A stretch of 24,446 nt of DNA from Bacteroidia bacterium. GTDB taxonomy: Bacteria > Bacteroidota > Bacteroidia > Bacteroidales > Azobacteroidaceae. Positions 14,917-22,594 of the stretch are shown one piece after another (the first letter of the stretch is position 1; every line of letters starts with the position of its first letter). The stretch covers positions 1 through 24,446 of the forward strand of contig BNWW01000035.1 in NCBI GenBank assembly GCA_025999115.1, in the 5' to 3' direction. Position numbers and translations under genes: made by a program. A model generated the notes under the pieces. It had not been told where the DNA came from, did not search any database, and saw only the letters and a list, made by a program, of their open reading frames with translations.

Positions 14917-15275
14917 GAATTTATTTCTTGCGAAATAGTTTTTGTGGTAGCTGTTAGCATTTTTAGCAATTCCAAAGCATCTTTATTGATGGAATCAAAC
15001 TCTTCTTCATTGATATACTTTGTTTCAAATAATAGTTCTAACCAATAAACTGTTTCAGAACATTCTTTTAAAGCAATGTAAACTTTTGATAAAAAGTCCT
15101 TTTTTGAAATACCATAATCGGCTTCCGACAAATTAGCGCCAATACTTGTGCCGCAACGCAACAATTGTTTTGACAGCACGTATTCATGCTTTTGTTCTGT
15201 AAGAAATTTGTAAAGATTAATAATCCTAATAGCAAATTTTTTACTTTTAAACCTTGTCGTATTCTCCTTAACCAT
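14907..15275 (-). CDS. Four-helix-bundle protein (S23 / 23S rRNA intervening-sequence protein family)
   Basis: 122 residues. The helical pattern and motifs KFAIRIINLYKFL, YVLSKQLLRCGTSIGANLSE, KVYIALKECSETVYWLELL and ELLKMLTATTKTI are those of the four-helix-bundle (TIGR02436/S23) family. These were first noted as ORFs within 23S rRNA intervening sequences, though most copies, as here, lie outside rRNA. The function is unknown; homologues form pentamers. The gene sits between the RND pump gene and the PII-like gene, which are often directly adjacent in Bacteroidales. It is bracketed on both sides by TAGTGATTA repeats and is more AT-rich (Lys/Asn/Ile codons) than its neighbours, so it looks like a later insertion into the operon. 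Confidence 0.82.
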   Translation of the reverse strand: MVKENTTRFKSKKFAIRIINLYKFLTEQKHEYVLSKQLLRCGTSIGANLSEADYGISKKDFLSKVYIALKECSETVYWLELLFETKYINEEEFDSINKDALELLKMLTATTKTISQEINSNH

Positions 15276-15293
15276 CCTTTTTGGTGATGAATG

Positions 15294-15372
15294 TTTAGTG
15301 ATTAATTAGTAGTGATTAGTGGTTGGCGAGTAGCAAAATTTCTAATCACTACTAACTAAACACTAATCACTA
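15294..15372. repeat. TAGTGATTA repeat cluster with a 14-bp inverted repeat upstream of the four-helix-bundle gene
   Basis: TAGTGATTA occurs directly at 15296-15304 and 15310-15318, and inverted (TAATCACTA) at 15343-15351 and 15364-15372. A perfect 14-bp inverted pair, TTAGTAGTGATTAG (15306-15319) and CTAATCACTACTAA (15342-15355), encloses a 22-nt loop. With the two copies at 14887-14895 and 14908-14916, six copies flank the four-helix-bundle gene. The cluster fills the whole gap between that gene and the RND pump stop codon. Confidence 0.75.
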
Positions 15373-15386
15373 TTAACTACTCACTG

Positions 15387-18300
15387 TTATTTGATTTGCA
15401 TGAAAATGAACTCTTTCCGTTGTTTTTCCATTTTGTCGCGTTCGCCGTGGCGAGACATGACGGCATAGAGAACGGGAACGATAACCAGCGTTACGATGGT
15501 TGCGAAAGTCAAGCCTCCGATAACGACAATTCCGAGCGGACGCCACATTTCCGAACCTTCGGCTGTGGATAACGCCATCGGCACCATACCGAGAATAGCC
15601 GTGATGGCGGTCATCAACACCGGTCGCAAACGCGATTCGCCCGAAAGTGCAATGGCTTCGTTGAGTTCGTAACCTCTGTCGCGCATCAAATTGATGTAGT
15701 CCACAAGCACGATACCGTTTTTAACCACAATACCGACCAGAAGAATCAATCCCAACATCCCAACCATTTCCAAGTCGGTGCCTGTGAGGAACAAGGCCAA
15801 AACCGCGCCCGCAAAAGCGAACGGAATGGAGCCGACCAAGATGATAAACGGTTTGGAGAAACTTTCAAATTGCGACGCCATCACGATATAGACCAGCAAA
15901 ATAATCAGCACAACGAGCGTCATCATGTCGGATGCCATTTCCATTTGGTCTTCGTAAGTTCCGCCGACATTGACCAAAACGCCTTGCGGTAAGTCGATTT
16001 TCTTGATTTCCACTTTTACTGCGTTTGCCAATTCCACAAGCGATATTCCTTCGGGATATACGCTTACGGTTACAATTCGTTGACGGCGTTTGTGTTCAAT
16101 GGTTGGCGGCGTCCAAAATTCTTGGATTTTTGCCAATTCTTTCACTTTAACCAACTGACCGGCAGGTGTTTGCAAAGTCATTTCTTCAATATCGGTAATC
16201 GAATTTCGATAATCTTCTTGTAAGCGGACCATAATGTTGTATTCATCACCGTCTTCCTTCAAAAAGCCTGCGGTATAGCCATTGACGCGGTTACGAACGG
16301 CCACAGCCACTTGCTGAGCCGAAAGTCCGCTTTGAGCCAATTTTTCTTTATCAAAATTAATCTGTAATTCGGCGCGGTCTTCCTCGCGGGAAACGGTAAT
16401 ATTTCGCGCGCCTTTTACTTCTTTTACTAAGTTTTTAATTTGTTCTGCCACGCTGTTTGTCGCTTCAAAATCATAACCGAACACTTCTATGTCAATTGTA
16501 TTTTGCTGACCGCCGCCAAAACCGCCCGCCGTGGATACGGAATGGTTGATTACATCGGGGCGTTCTTTGAGGTACTGTCGCATTACTTCGGCAAGTTCAA
16601 AAACAGAGCGTTTCCGGTAGTTTTTATTCGGGAAACGAATCGTCATTGAAATTTTATTGTTGGTCGCTGACGAAAACAGGGCTGAAATACCCGATTCATC
16701 GCTTGCACCGGTTGAAGTTGAAATCAATTCGATTTCGGGAGCAAGGCTGATAAAATCGGCTTCAATTTCGCGGGCGATGCGCATACTTTCTTCCACTCTT
16801 GTTCCGCGTTGGAGTTCGACGGTTGCCGAAACCCGTCCATTGTCCTGTTCCGCCATAAAGTTGAACCCAATTTGTCCCGAACAAGCAGGCACAAAACACG
16901 CAATAATCAACAAAAGTGAAACGGATGAAGTGATTAATTTATGATTCAAACACCAGCGCAAAACATTTGCATACCATCTATCGAAAGCAACAAGCCATTT
17001 CATCACGCTTTTTTCATACCAGCCCGACTTGATGGCAATTTCTTCTACTTCGCCTTTTTCGTTGATAATCACTTTTTTACTTCTTAATAAAAGCGACGAC
17101 ATCATTGGCGTAAGCGCAATAGCCACCAGCGCCGAAACAGTGATACAGATCGAAACGATCCATCCCATTTCCTTAAACATGATTCCTGCCTGTCCGCCGA
17201 GCATGGTAAGCGGCATAAACACGGCTATAATAACCAGAGTACCTGCGATAACCGACACCCAAACCTCGTTAGTAGCATAAATGGAGGCGTCGCGCGGTCG
17301 CGCCCCGCGATCGATATGCCGCGTGATATTTTCCAGCACCACAATGGCGTCGTCGACCACCATCCCGATTGCAATGGTAAGCGAGCATAATGAAATAATA
17401 TTCAGCGAACTGCCGGCTACCAGAAGATAAATAAACGCCGCTATGAGCGAAATCGGGATAGAGAGCATAATAATCAATGTTGCCCGCCATTTGCCCAAAA
17501 AGAACAGCACCACAAGAATTACGAATAAAAAAGCGTACAAAACTGCTTCGGAAAGCCCGTTGATGGAGTTTTGGATGTTCTCGGCGCCGTCGTAAATCAG
17601 TTGGAATTGAATATCGGGTGGAAGATTCAGTTTGATGTCTTCCAGCATTTTGCGCACTTCTTTGGCGATGGCCACACTATTGGCGCCGGTTTGCTTCATA
17701 ATAACCAAACGCACGCCGTCTTGCCCGTTTATTTTTTCATCGAGCGTAATATCACGGATGGTGTCGCGAACAGTCGCTAAATCTCTGACAAACACCGATT
17801 TACCTTGCCTGTTAGCAATAACGATATTGTTGATTTCCGAACTTTCGACGTATTCGCTCTGCACGCGAAGTTGATATTGCTCTTTCCCCATTTTGACCGA
17901 ACCGGATGCAAGATTGAGGTTGTTGGCCGCAACCGCTTGCCCCACCTGTTCGACGGAAAGTTTGTAGGCATCTAATTTATTTTGGTCCAAATCAATATAA
18001 ACATAGCGTTGCGGCGCTCCCGAAAGCGAAATATTTCCGATTCCGTCAATTCGGTTCAATACGTTTATCACGTTGTCTTCCAAGATCTTATCCAAACCGG
18101 AATAACTTTCCGATGCCGTAACCGCATACTGCATAATCGGCATCATGGAAGTAGAAAGTTTGAAAATCATCGGGCGACTACAGCCGTCGGGCAGGTTGTC
18201 GTTAACCATATCAATCGCCGAGCGCACGTCATTGACGGCTTCGGTAATATCACTACCCCAATTCAACTCCAAGCTTACAAGCGAAATATTGTCTTTCGAT

Positions 18301-18548
18301 TGCGAAGTGATTTCTTTCAATCCGTCCACCGAATTGAGCGAATTTTCCAAAAGTTTGGTAACGTTGGTTTCAATTTCACTGCCGTTGGCTCCCGGATAGG
18401 TGGTCATAATCGACACGTAAGGCACGTCCATTTCGGGAAACTGGTCGATCGGCAACCGGGAAAATGAAAATATACCAAACACAATGACTGCCACAAAAAT
18501 TAATGCTGTGGTAATCGGTTTATCTATTGCTGATTTATAAATAGCCAT
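15387..18548 (-). CDS. RND multidrug efflux pump, inner-membrane subunit (HAE1/AcrB-like)
   Basis: 1053 residues, the usual size for AcrB/MexB-type pumps. TM1 is at the N terminus (PITTALIFVAVIVFGIFSF), followed by the porter motif RLPIDQFPEMDVPYVSI. TM4 has GMVVDDAIVVLENITRH with D399 and D400, equivalent to the AcrB proton-relay pair D407/D408. TM10 has GIVVKNGIVLVDYINLMRDR with K943, equivalent to AcrB K940. The essential relay residues are therefore intact and the pump is predicted to be active as a proton-driven exporter in the inner membrane. It starts 4 nt after the fusion-protein gene, so the two are tightly coupled. A hydrophobic-drug-type substrate range is likely from family membership; the real substrate cannot be read from sequence. 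Confidence 0.95.
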   Translation of the reverse strand: MAIYKSAIDKPITTALIFVAVIVFGIFSFSRLPIDQFPEMDVPYVSIMTTYPGANGSEIETNVTKLLENSLNSVDGLKEITSQSKDNISLVSLELNWGSDITEAVNDVRSAIDMVNDNLPDGCSRPMIFKLSTSMMPIMQYAVTASESYSGLDKILEDNVINVLNRIDGIGNISLSGAPQRYVYIDLDQNKLDAYKLSVEQVGQAVAANNLNLASGSVKMGKEQYQLRVQSEYVESSEINNIVIANRQGKSVFVRDLATVRDTIRDITLDEKINGQDGVRLVIMKQTGANSVAIAKEVRKMLEDIKLNLPPDIQFQLIYDGAENIQNSINGLSEAVLYAFLFVILVVLFFLGKWRATLIIMLSIPISLIAAFIYLLVAGSSLNIISLCSLTIAIGMVVDDAIVVLENITRHIDRGARPRDASIYATNEVWVSVIAGTLVIIAVFMPLTMLGGQAGIMFKEMGWIVSICITVSALVAIALTPMMSSLLLRSKKVIINEKGEVEEIAIKSGWYEKSVMKWLVAFDRWYANVLRWCLNHKLITSSVSLLLIIACFVPACSGQIGFNFMAEQDNGRVSATVELQRGTRVEESMRIAREIEADFISLAPEIELISTSTGASDESGISALFSSATNNKISMTIRFPNKNYRKRSVFELAEVMRQYLKERPDVINHSVSTAGGFGGGQQNTIDIEVFGYDFEATNSVAEQIKNLVKEVKGARNITVSREEDRAELQINFDKEKLAQSGLSAQQVAVAVRNRVNGYTAGFLKEDGDEYNIMVRLQEDYRNSITDIEEMTLQTPAGQLVKVKELAKIQEFWTPPTIEHKRRQRIVTVSVYPEGISLVELANAVKVEIKKIDLPQGVLVNVGGTYEDQMEMASDMMTLVVLIILLVYIVMASQFESFSKPFIILVGSIPFAFAGAVLALFLTGTDLEMVGMLGLILLVGIVVKNGIVLVDYINLMRDRGYELNEAIALSGESRLRPVLMTAITAILGMVPMALSTAEGSEMWRPLGIVVIGGLTFATIVTLVIVPVLYAVMSRHGERDKMEKQRKEFIFMQIK

Positions 18549-18552
18549 ATTT

Positions 18553-19563
18553 TTAATCTTTTACAACGTTAAGTTTTGATCCATTAACCAATCTGGCCTG
18601 ACCAACCACCACCAATTCATCACCCTTTTTAATTTCCGGGGAAATGATTTCGGTCTGATCGTCGAAGCGTTGTCCGAGTGTAACGGTGATTCGTTGTGCT
18701 TCGCCGTTGCGATTCACAAAAACGTAGCGGTCGTTGGAACCTTGTTGTTTCAAAACCGCTTGATACGGCACAACGATGGCATTGATTTTCCCGAGCGCAA
18801 GCGTGGTGCGGGCAAACATTCCCGGACGAAGTTTTTGGCTTCCGTTCGGAATATCCAATTTGACCATAAACGTGTGAGTTGCCGCATCAATGGTGGGATA
18901 AACGATTTCGATTTTACCTTTAAACGTTTCGTCCGGATAAATATCCGATACGATTTCGAGCGGAAGTCCCTGTTTTACAGCCGGGAAATAGCTTTCGGGA
19001 ATATTGACGTATGCTTTCAGACGCGAAATTTGCGAAAGTTTGAGAATCGGTTTTGCCGGCGAATATAATTCCCCGTCTTCGTAATTTTTTTCAGCAATCA
19101 CACCGGAAAAAGGGGCTTTCACAAAGGTGTTTTTTTCCAGATAAGCCATATTTTCAACCGCCACGTCATACTGCGATTTGAGTTGGTCGTAAACGCTTTG
19201 GGCGACATTGCCCGATTTGAGAAGCGCTTCCATGCGGGCAAGTTCCACGCCGAGCGTGTTTATTTGCACTTTCGATGAATTTAATTGCGTTTGGTCAATG
19301 CGAACCAGCAACGTTCCTGCCGAAACAAATTTTCCCGGTTCCACATAAATATGCTCAATATTTCCCGACACCGACGGAGCGATATTCACTTCTTCGTAAC
19401 CGGCCAACGTGGTGGAATATTCGATATTGCGATTGATTTCACGCGATTCGAGTTTGAGAACCTGCACATTTTCAGGTTGTTTTTCTTCCTGTGTTTGTTC
19501 TGTTTTGCCGCAGCTTGCAACAATCAATGCGGTAGCTGCCAAGAATAAAAATGACTTTTTCAT
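18553..19563 (-). CDS. RND efflux periplasmic adaptor (membrane fusion protein), lipoprotein
   Basis: 336 residues. The signal peptide ends in a lipobox, LIVASC, with Cys18, so it is probably lipid-anchored. Split biotinyl-lipoyl-like halves are visible: VNIAPSVSGNIEHIYVEPGK before a short helical hairpin (~90-140), and NTFVKAPFSGVIAEKNYEDG after it. The beta-barrel and membrane-proximal domains follow (PESYFPAVKQGLPLEIVSD, LRPGMFARTTLALG, VPYQAVLKQQG). It links the inner-membrane pump to the TolC-type channel. The gene lies 14 nt after tolC and 4 nt before the pump gene in one operon. Confidence 0.93.
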   Translation of the reverse strand: MKKSFLFLAATALIVASCGKTEQTQEEKQPENVQVLKLESREINRNIEYSTTLAGYEEVNIAPSVSGNIEHIYVEPGKFVSAGTLLVRIDQTQLNSSKVQINTLGVELARMEALLKSGNVAQSVYDQLKSQYDVAVENMAYLEKNTFVKAPFSGVIAEKNYEDGELYSPAKPILKLSQISRLKAYVNIPESYFPAVKQGLPLEIVSDIYPDETFKGKIEIVYPTIDAATHTFMVKLDIPNGSQKLRPGMFARTTLALGKINAIVVPYQAVLKQQGSNDRYVFVNRNGEAQRITVTLGQRFDDQTEIISPEIKKGDELVVVGQARLVNGSKLNVVKD

Positions 19564-19577
19564 TATTTTTTAATTTT

Positions 19578-20894
19578 TTATTTGTTCAAAAGATTTCTTA
19601 AAGCGATTTGCGCATTTACCATATCCATAAGAGATTGAATATAAGAATTTTGCGCTGATATAAAATCGGTACTGGCCTGTGTTACTTCCAACGAAGAGGC
19701 TTTGCCGTAATTGAATTTTTCCGCGACCTTGTTAAATACGCGATTGGTTACGTCGATATTTCTTTTCTGGATTTGGAAATTTTCGTAAGCCGAATTTAAG
19801 TTATACCGGAGTTGTTTGTCTTGAATTTTCAACTGGTTTTCGGTATCGTTGAACGTATTCAATGTTTTTTGATAATCGATTTTCTTTTCCGCAATAGCCT
19901 TAAACGTTCGGCCGGAAGTAAAAAACGGCATATTTACGCCGACCGTAAATGCGTGGGGCGGATTGGATTTCATCATTGGTTCTCCGCCGAAATATTGAAT
20001 ATCGGAAAACCGGTAACCAAACGTCAGATTTGGCGAATAATCCATGGCGGCAAGCGTAATTTGCTTTTTCGTCAATTTTAAATTCTGTTTCAACAGTTGA
20101 TAATTGTAATTTTCGTTGAGGTCGAATTGGGTGGATAAAAGGTCAAAAGCGGCTTCCGCATTGGTTAAGTCATCCAGATTGTCGGTCAATTCGATTTCCG
20201 TATCCACTTCCACACCGAGTTGCAGTTTGAGCGAATTAGTTAGAATTTCCAAACCCTGACGAGCCGAATTTAGACCGCTTTCGATTTTCATCACTTGCAC
20301 TTGAATTTTGTCTGCTTCCGTCTGTTCCAACATGCCGACTTTTACCGCTTCCAATGTGCTTTGATACATACTTTCAACATTTGTTTTGCTCGAATCCAGC
20401 AAGTTTACAATTTGTTGATTGGCCAAAGCAGACATGTAAAGCTGCGTAGTAGTGGATGTTACGGTTTGCTCGGTCTGTTTTTTTGAAATATCGGCCATTT
20501 CTACGGCGATATTTTGAACCAATGCGCCCACAATTTGCTTCCCGCTGATTTGCACACCGGCGGTGATGTTAAATGTTCCCTGCGATGGAATGGCGCGCGC
20601 AATCTCGCCCATCCCTTCGATTTTAAATTTCATTTCATAATCGAAAACATTTTGATAATCGTAGCCCGCCGAAACATTCGGCAACATCGAAGCGATGGTT
20701 TGCCAACGTTGCGCCTGCGTTTTGCGAACATCGAGCGAAGCATTTTGCAGCGTGCGGTTATACGTGATCGCGGTGTCTTTCGCCTGCTGCAAGGAAAGTG
20801 AAATTTTTTGCGGCGATTGAGCATACATTCCAATGGAAATAAGCGCCGCCATTGCCATCAGAGAAACTTTTTGAATCTTTTTGCCTACATTCAT
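19578..20894 (-). CDS. TolC-family outer membrane efflux channel
   Basis: 438 residues. A signal peptide (…SLMAMAALISIGMYAQ) is followed by two repeats of long amphipathic coiled-coil helices typical of TolC/OprM proteins: SLQQAKDTAITYNRTLQNAS with RWQTIASMLPNVSAGYDYQ, and KLTKKQITLAAMDYSPNLTF with FNYGKASSLEVTQASTDFIS and AQNSYIQSLMDMVNAQIALR. It forms the outer-membrane exit duct of the tripartite pump. It begins 20 nt after the tetR stop and is followed 14 nt later by the fusion protein gene, so all are probably on one transcript. Confidence 0.92.
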   Translation of the reverse strand: MNVGKKIQKVSLMAMAALISIGMYAQSPQKISLSLQQAKDTAITYNRTLQNASLDVRKTQAQRWQTIASMLPNVSAGYDYQNVFDYEMKFKIEGMGEIARAIPSQGTFNITAGVQISGKQIVGALVQNIAVEMADISKKQTEQTVTSTTTQLYMSALANQQIVNLLDSSKTNVESMYQSTLEAVKVGMLEQTEADKIQVQVMKIESGLNSARQGLEILTNSLKLQLGVEVDTEIELTDNLDDLTNAEAAFDLLSTQFDLNENYNYQLLKQNLKLTKKQITLAAMDYSPNLTFGYRFSDIQYFGGEPMMKSNPPHAFTVGVNMPFFTSGRTFKAIAEKKIDYQKTLNTFNDTENQLKIQDKQLRYNLNSAYENFQIQKRNIDVTNRVFNKVAEKFNYGKASSLEVTQASTDFISAQNSYIQSLMDMVNAQIALRNLLNK

Positions 20895-20914
20895 AATAAT
20901 TTACTAATTACCTG

Positions 20915-21532
20915 TTAAATTTGTTCTTGTTTTATTTTTTCTATCATTTGATCGACTTGAACATTGCCTTCCGGTGTAACTATCCCGCGAATGAAATTCA
21001 ATAAAATAGTGCGCATCACCTCTTCCGGCGAATATTTGTCGATCGGGATTTCGTCATCTTCCAGCACCGCTTTGAATTGCGCTTTGACTAACCAAAAAAC
21101 AATTTCCAGATTGACTTCTTGCCGGATCAATCCTTCTCTGATTCCTTTTTCCATCAAAGGGATAACAACATAATAACTGTCTTTTTGCTTGCATTGAATT
21201 TTCTTGAAAACACCGGGATAGTATTTGCGCAAATCGTAAATCAACGAGCGGTCCACCACATTCATGTTTCGCAATTGTTGGGCATATACGCGCATTAAAA
21301 TATCGAGAATGCTTTCCGAACTGTTTTTCAAAGCTTCGATTTCTTGATCCATTTTCGATATATGCAAATTGAAACAAGCTTCCAACAACTCGGTTTTGTC
21401 GCGAAACACTTCATACAAAGTACGTTTGGAAATGCCTAATTCGTTGGCAATGTCGGACATTGTCATGCTTCGGATGCCGTTTTTCAACAGCAACGGCAAA
21501 GTTTCTCCAATGATGCGTTCTCGTAAATCCAT
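20915..21532 (-). CDS. TetR/AcrR-family repressor of the efflux operon
   Basis: 205 residues. An N-terminal helix-turn-helix at ~23-45 (MTMSDIANELGISKRTLYEV then FRDKTELLEACF) is the classic TetR signature. The C-terminal ~150 residues are helical and poorly conserved, as expected for the ligand-binding/dimer domain. It is the first gene of the efflux operon (20 nt before tolC), so it very likely represses its own operon and is released by a pump substrate. A promoter and a perfect 10+10 inverted repeat lie just upstream. The gene is divergent from the DUF4886 gene, so the same repressor could affect that promoter too. Confidence 0.92.
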   Translation of the reverse strand: MDLRERIIGETLPLLLKNGIRSMTMSDIANELGISKRTLYEVFRDKTELLEACFNLHISKMDQEIEALKNSSESILDILMRVYAQQLRNMNVVDRSLIYDLRKYYPGVFKKIQCKQKDSYYVVIPLMEKGIREGLIRQEVNLEIVFWLVKAQFKAVLEDDEIPIDKYSPEEVMRTILLNFIRGIVTPEGNVQVDQMIEKIKQEQI

Positions 21533-21589
21533 TACACTGCTCTTATTTATTTAGACAATTAACTTTGAATAATATTTTAAAAACGGCTG

Positions 21590-21618
21590 CAAAGATAATA
21601 GAAAACTTTTGAAACAAA
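21590..21618 (-). promoter_or_regulatory. Putative promoter of the tetR-efflux operon
   Basis: On the minus strand a -33 TTTG (21615-21618) and a -7 TATCTTTG (21590-21597, a full match to TAnnTTTG) are spaced by 17 nt, slightly shorter than the usual ~19. The tetR start codon lies about 57 nt downstream. Confidence 0.65.
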
Positions 21619-21628
21619 AAAAGTTTTC
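21601..21628. promoter_or_regulatory. Candidate TetR operator: perfect inverted repeat over the tetR promoter
   Basis: GAAAACTTTT (21601-21610) and AAAAGTTTTC (21619-21628) are exact inverted copies with an 8-nt spacer. The repeat covers the interval between the -7 and -33 boxes of the tetR promoter and includes the -33 box, where a bound repressor dimer would block RNA polymerase. The assignment is inferred from position and symmetry; the AT-rich composition raises the chance of coincidence. Confidence 0.6.
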
Positions 21629-21682
21629 GCGTTTTATTTCTATTAAATAATGTTAATAGTCGGAAAAATCAACGATTTGTTG

Positions 21683-21690
21683 TAATTTTG
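21683..21690 (+). promoter_or_regulatory. Putative -7 box for the DUF4886-rpoN pair
   Basis: TAATTTTG is a full match to the Bacteroidetes -7 consensus TAnnTTTG and lies 42 nt before the DUF4886 start codon. No clear -33 TTTG is found at the usual distance. Confidence 0.5.
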
Positions 21691-21732
21691 TAAATGAATC
21701 AATAGGAAACATTAGAGAACAAAACAGGAAAG

Positions 21733-22590
21733 ATGATTGGAAGTAGAAAGTTAATTTATTTAATACTAATAGGTTGCGTATCGGTTTGCAGCCTTTTTTC
21801 ACAAGATACTCTTCGGATATTAACCATTGGTAACAGTTTTTCGGAAGATGCTGTTGAAAATTATTTATATGATTTGGCGTGCGCCGAAAATAAAATTTTT
21901 ATTATCGGTAATTTATTTATCGGCGGATGTTCGTTGGAGCGGCATTGGAATAACAAGAATCAAGATGCGCCCGCCTATTCCTACCGGAAAATCGATGCCT
22001 ATGGGATAAAAACCAAAACCGGGCAACAAACGCTCCAACAAGGATTAACGGATGAACCTTGGGATTATATCAGTTTTCAACAGGTCAGTCAAAATTCGGG
22101 ATTAATCGACACTTATTTTCCGTATTTAACGGATTTGATAAAATATGTTCGCCGGGAGGCTTTGAATCCGGACGTTCAATTGATTTTGCATCAAACCTGG
22201 GCGTATGCTCAAGATGCTTCCCACACTGGTTTTACGAATTACAATCGCGATCAACTATTTATGTATCAGTCTATTGTAAAAAGCGTGAATCAAGCGGCCG
22301 CTCGCACGGGGATTACAAAAATCATTCCGTCGGGAACAGCCCTTCAAAACGCCCGCAGTTCGTGGCTTGGCGACCAATTTTGCCGCGACGGTTTTCATTT
22401 GCAGATTTCGTTGGGACGATATGTCGCCGCTTGCACTTGGTTTGAGGCATTGACCGGCATTCCGGTTCTCGGAAATCCTTCGTTTCCGCCCGAATTAGCC
22501 AAAGAAGAAGTGAAAATTGCTCAAACGGCTGCGCATTTAGCGGTGGTTCAGCCATTTCAAATTACCGATATGGGTCGATTAGATTTTTGA
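21733..22590 (+). CDS. DUF4886 exported protein, SGNH-hydrolase-like
   Basis: 285 residues with an N-terminal export signal (KLIYLILIGCVSVCSLFSQ). LIGC at residues 12-15 fits a lipobox, so lipoprotein processing is possible, but cleavage after SQ (residue 24) is equally plausible. The family block ILTIGNSFSEDAVENYLYDL carries Ser35 in a GNS context, like block I of SGNH/GDSL esterases. DGFHLQISLGRY carries D219 and H222 in the DxxH arrangement of block V. IGNLFIGGCSLERHW and DYISFQQVSQNSG are other DUF4886 hallmarks. A periplasmic or surface esterase/deacetylase role, perhaps on carbohydrates, is suggested by fold only. The gene is divergent from tetR and ends 4 nt before rpoN, so it may share a transcript with sigma-54. 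Confidence 0.85.
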   Translation: MIGSRKLIYLILIGCVSVCSLFSQDTLRILTIGNSFSEDAVENYLYDLACAENKIFIIGNLFIGGCSLERHWNNKNQDAPAYSYRKIDAYGIKTKTGQQTLQQGLTDEPWDYISFQQVSQNSGLIDTYFPYLTDLIKYVRREALNPDVQLILHQTWAYAQDASHTGFTNYNRDQLFMYQSIVKSVNQAAARTGITKIIPSGTALQNARSSWLGDQFCRDGFHLQISLGRYVAACTWFEALTGIPVLGNPSFPPELAKEEVKIAQTAAHLAVVQPFQITDMGRLDF

Positions 22591-22594
22591 TATT

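Noticed and set aside
14907..15275. The four-helix-bundle gene as evidence of a 23S rRNA intervening sequence.
   Set aside because: There is no rRNA sequence on either side; the neighbours are an RND pump gene and a PII-like gene.
14885..15372. The TAGTGATTA repeats read as a CRISPR array.
   Set aside because: Repeats are only 9-11 nt, irregularly spaced, in both orientations and interrupted by a gene.
17982..18467. A 161-codon plus-strand ORF opposite the RND pump gene.
   Set aside because: His/Arg/Asn-rich antisense shadow; the pump reading on the other strand is beyond doubt.
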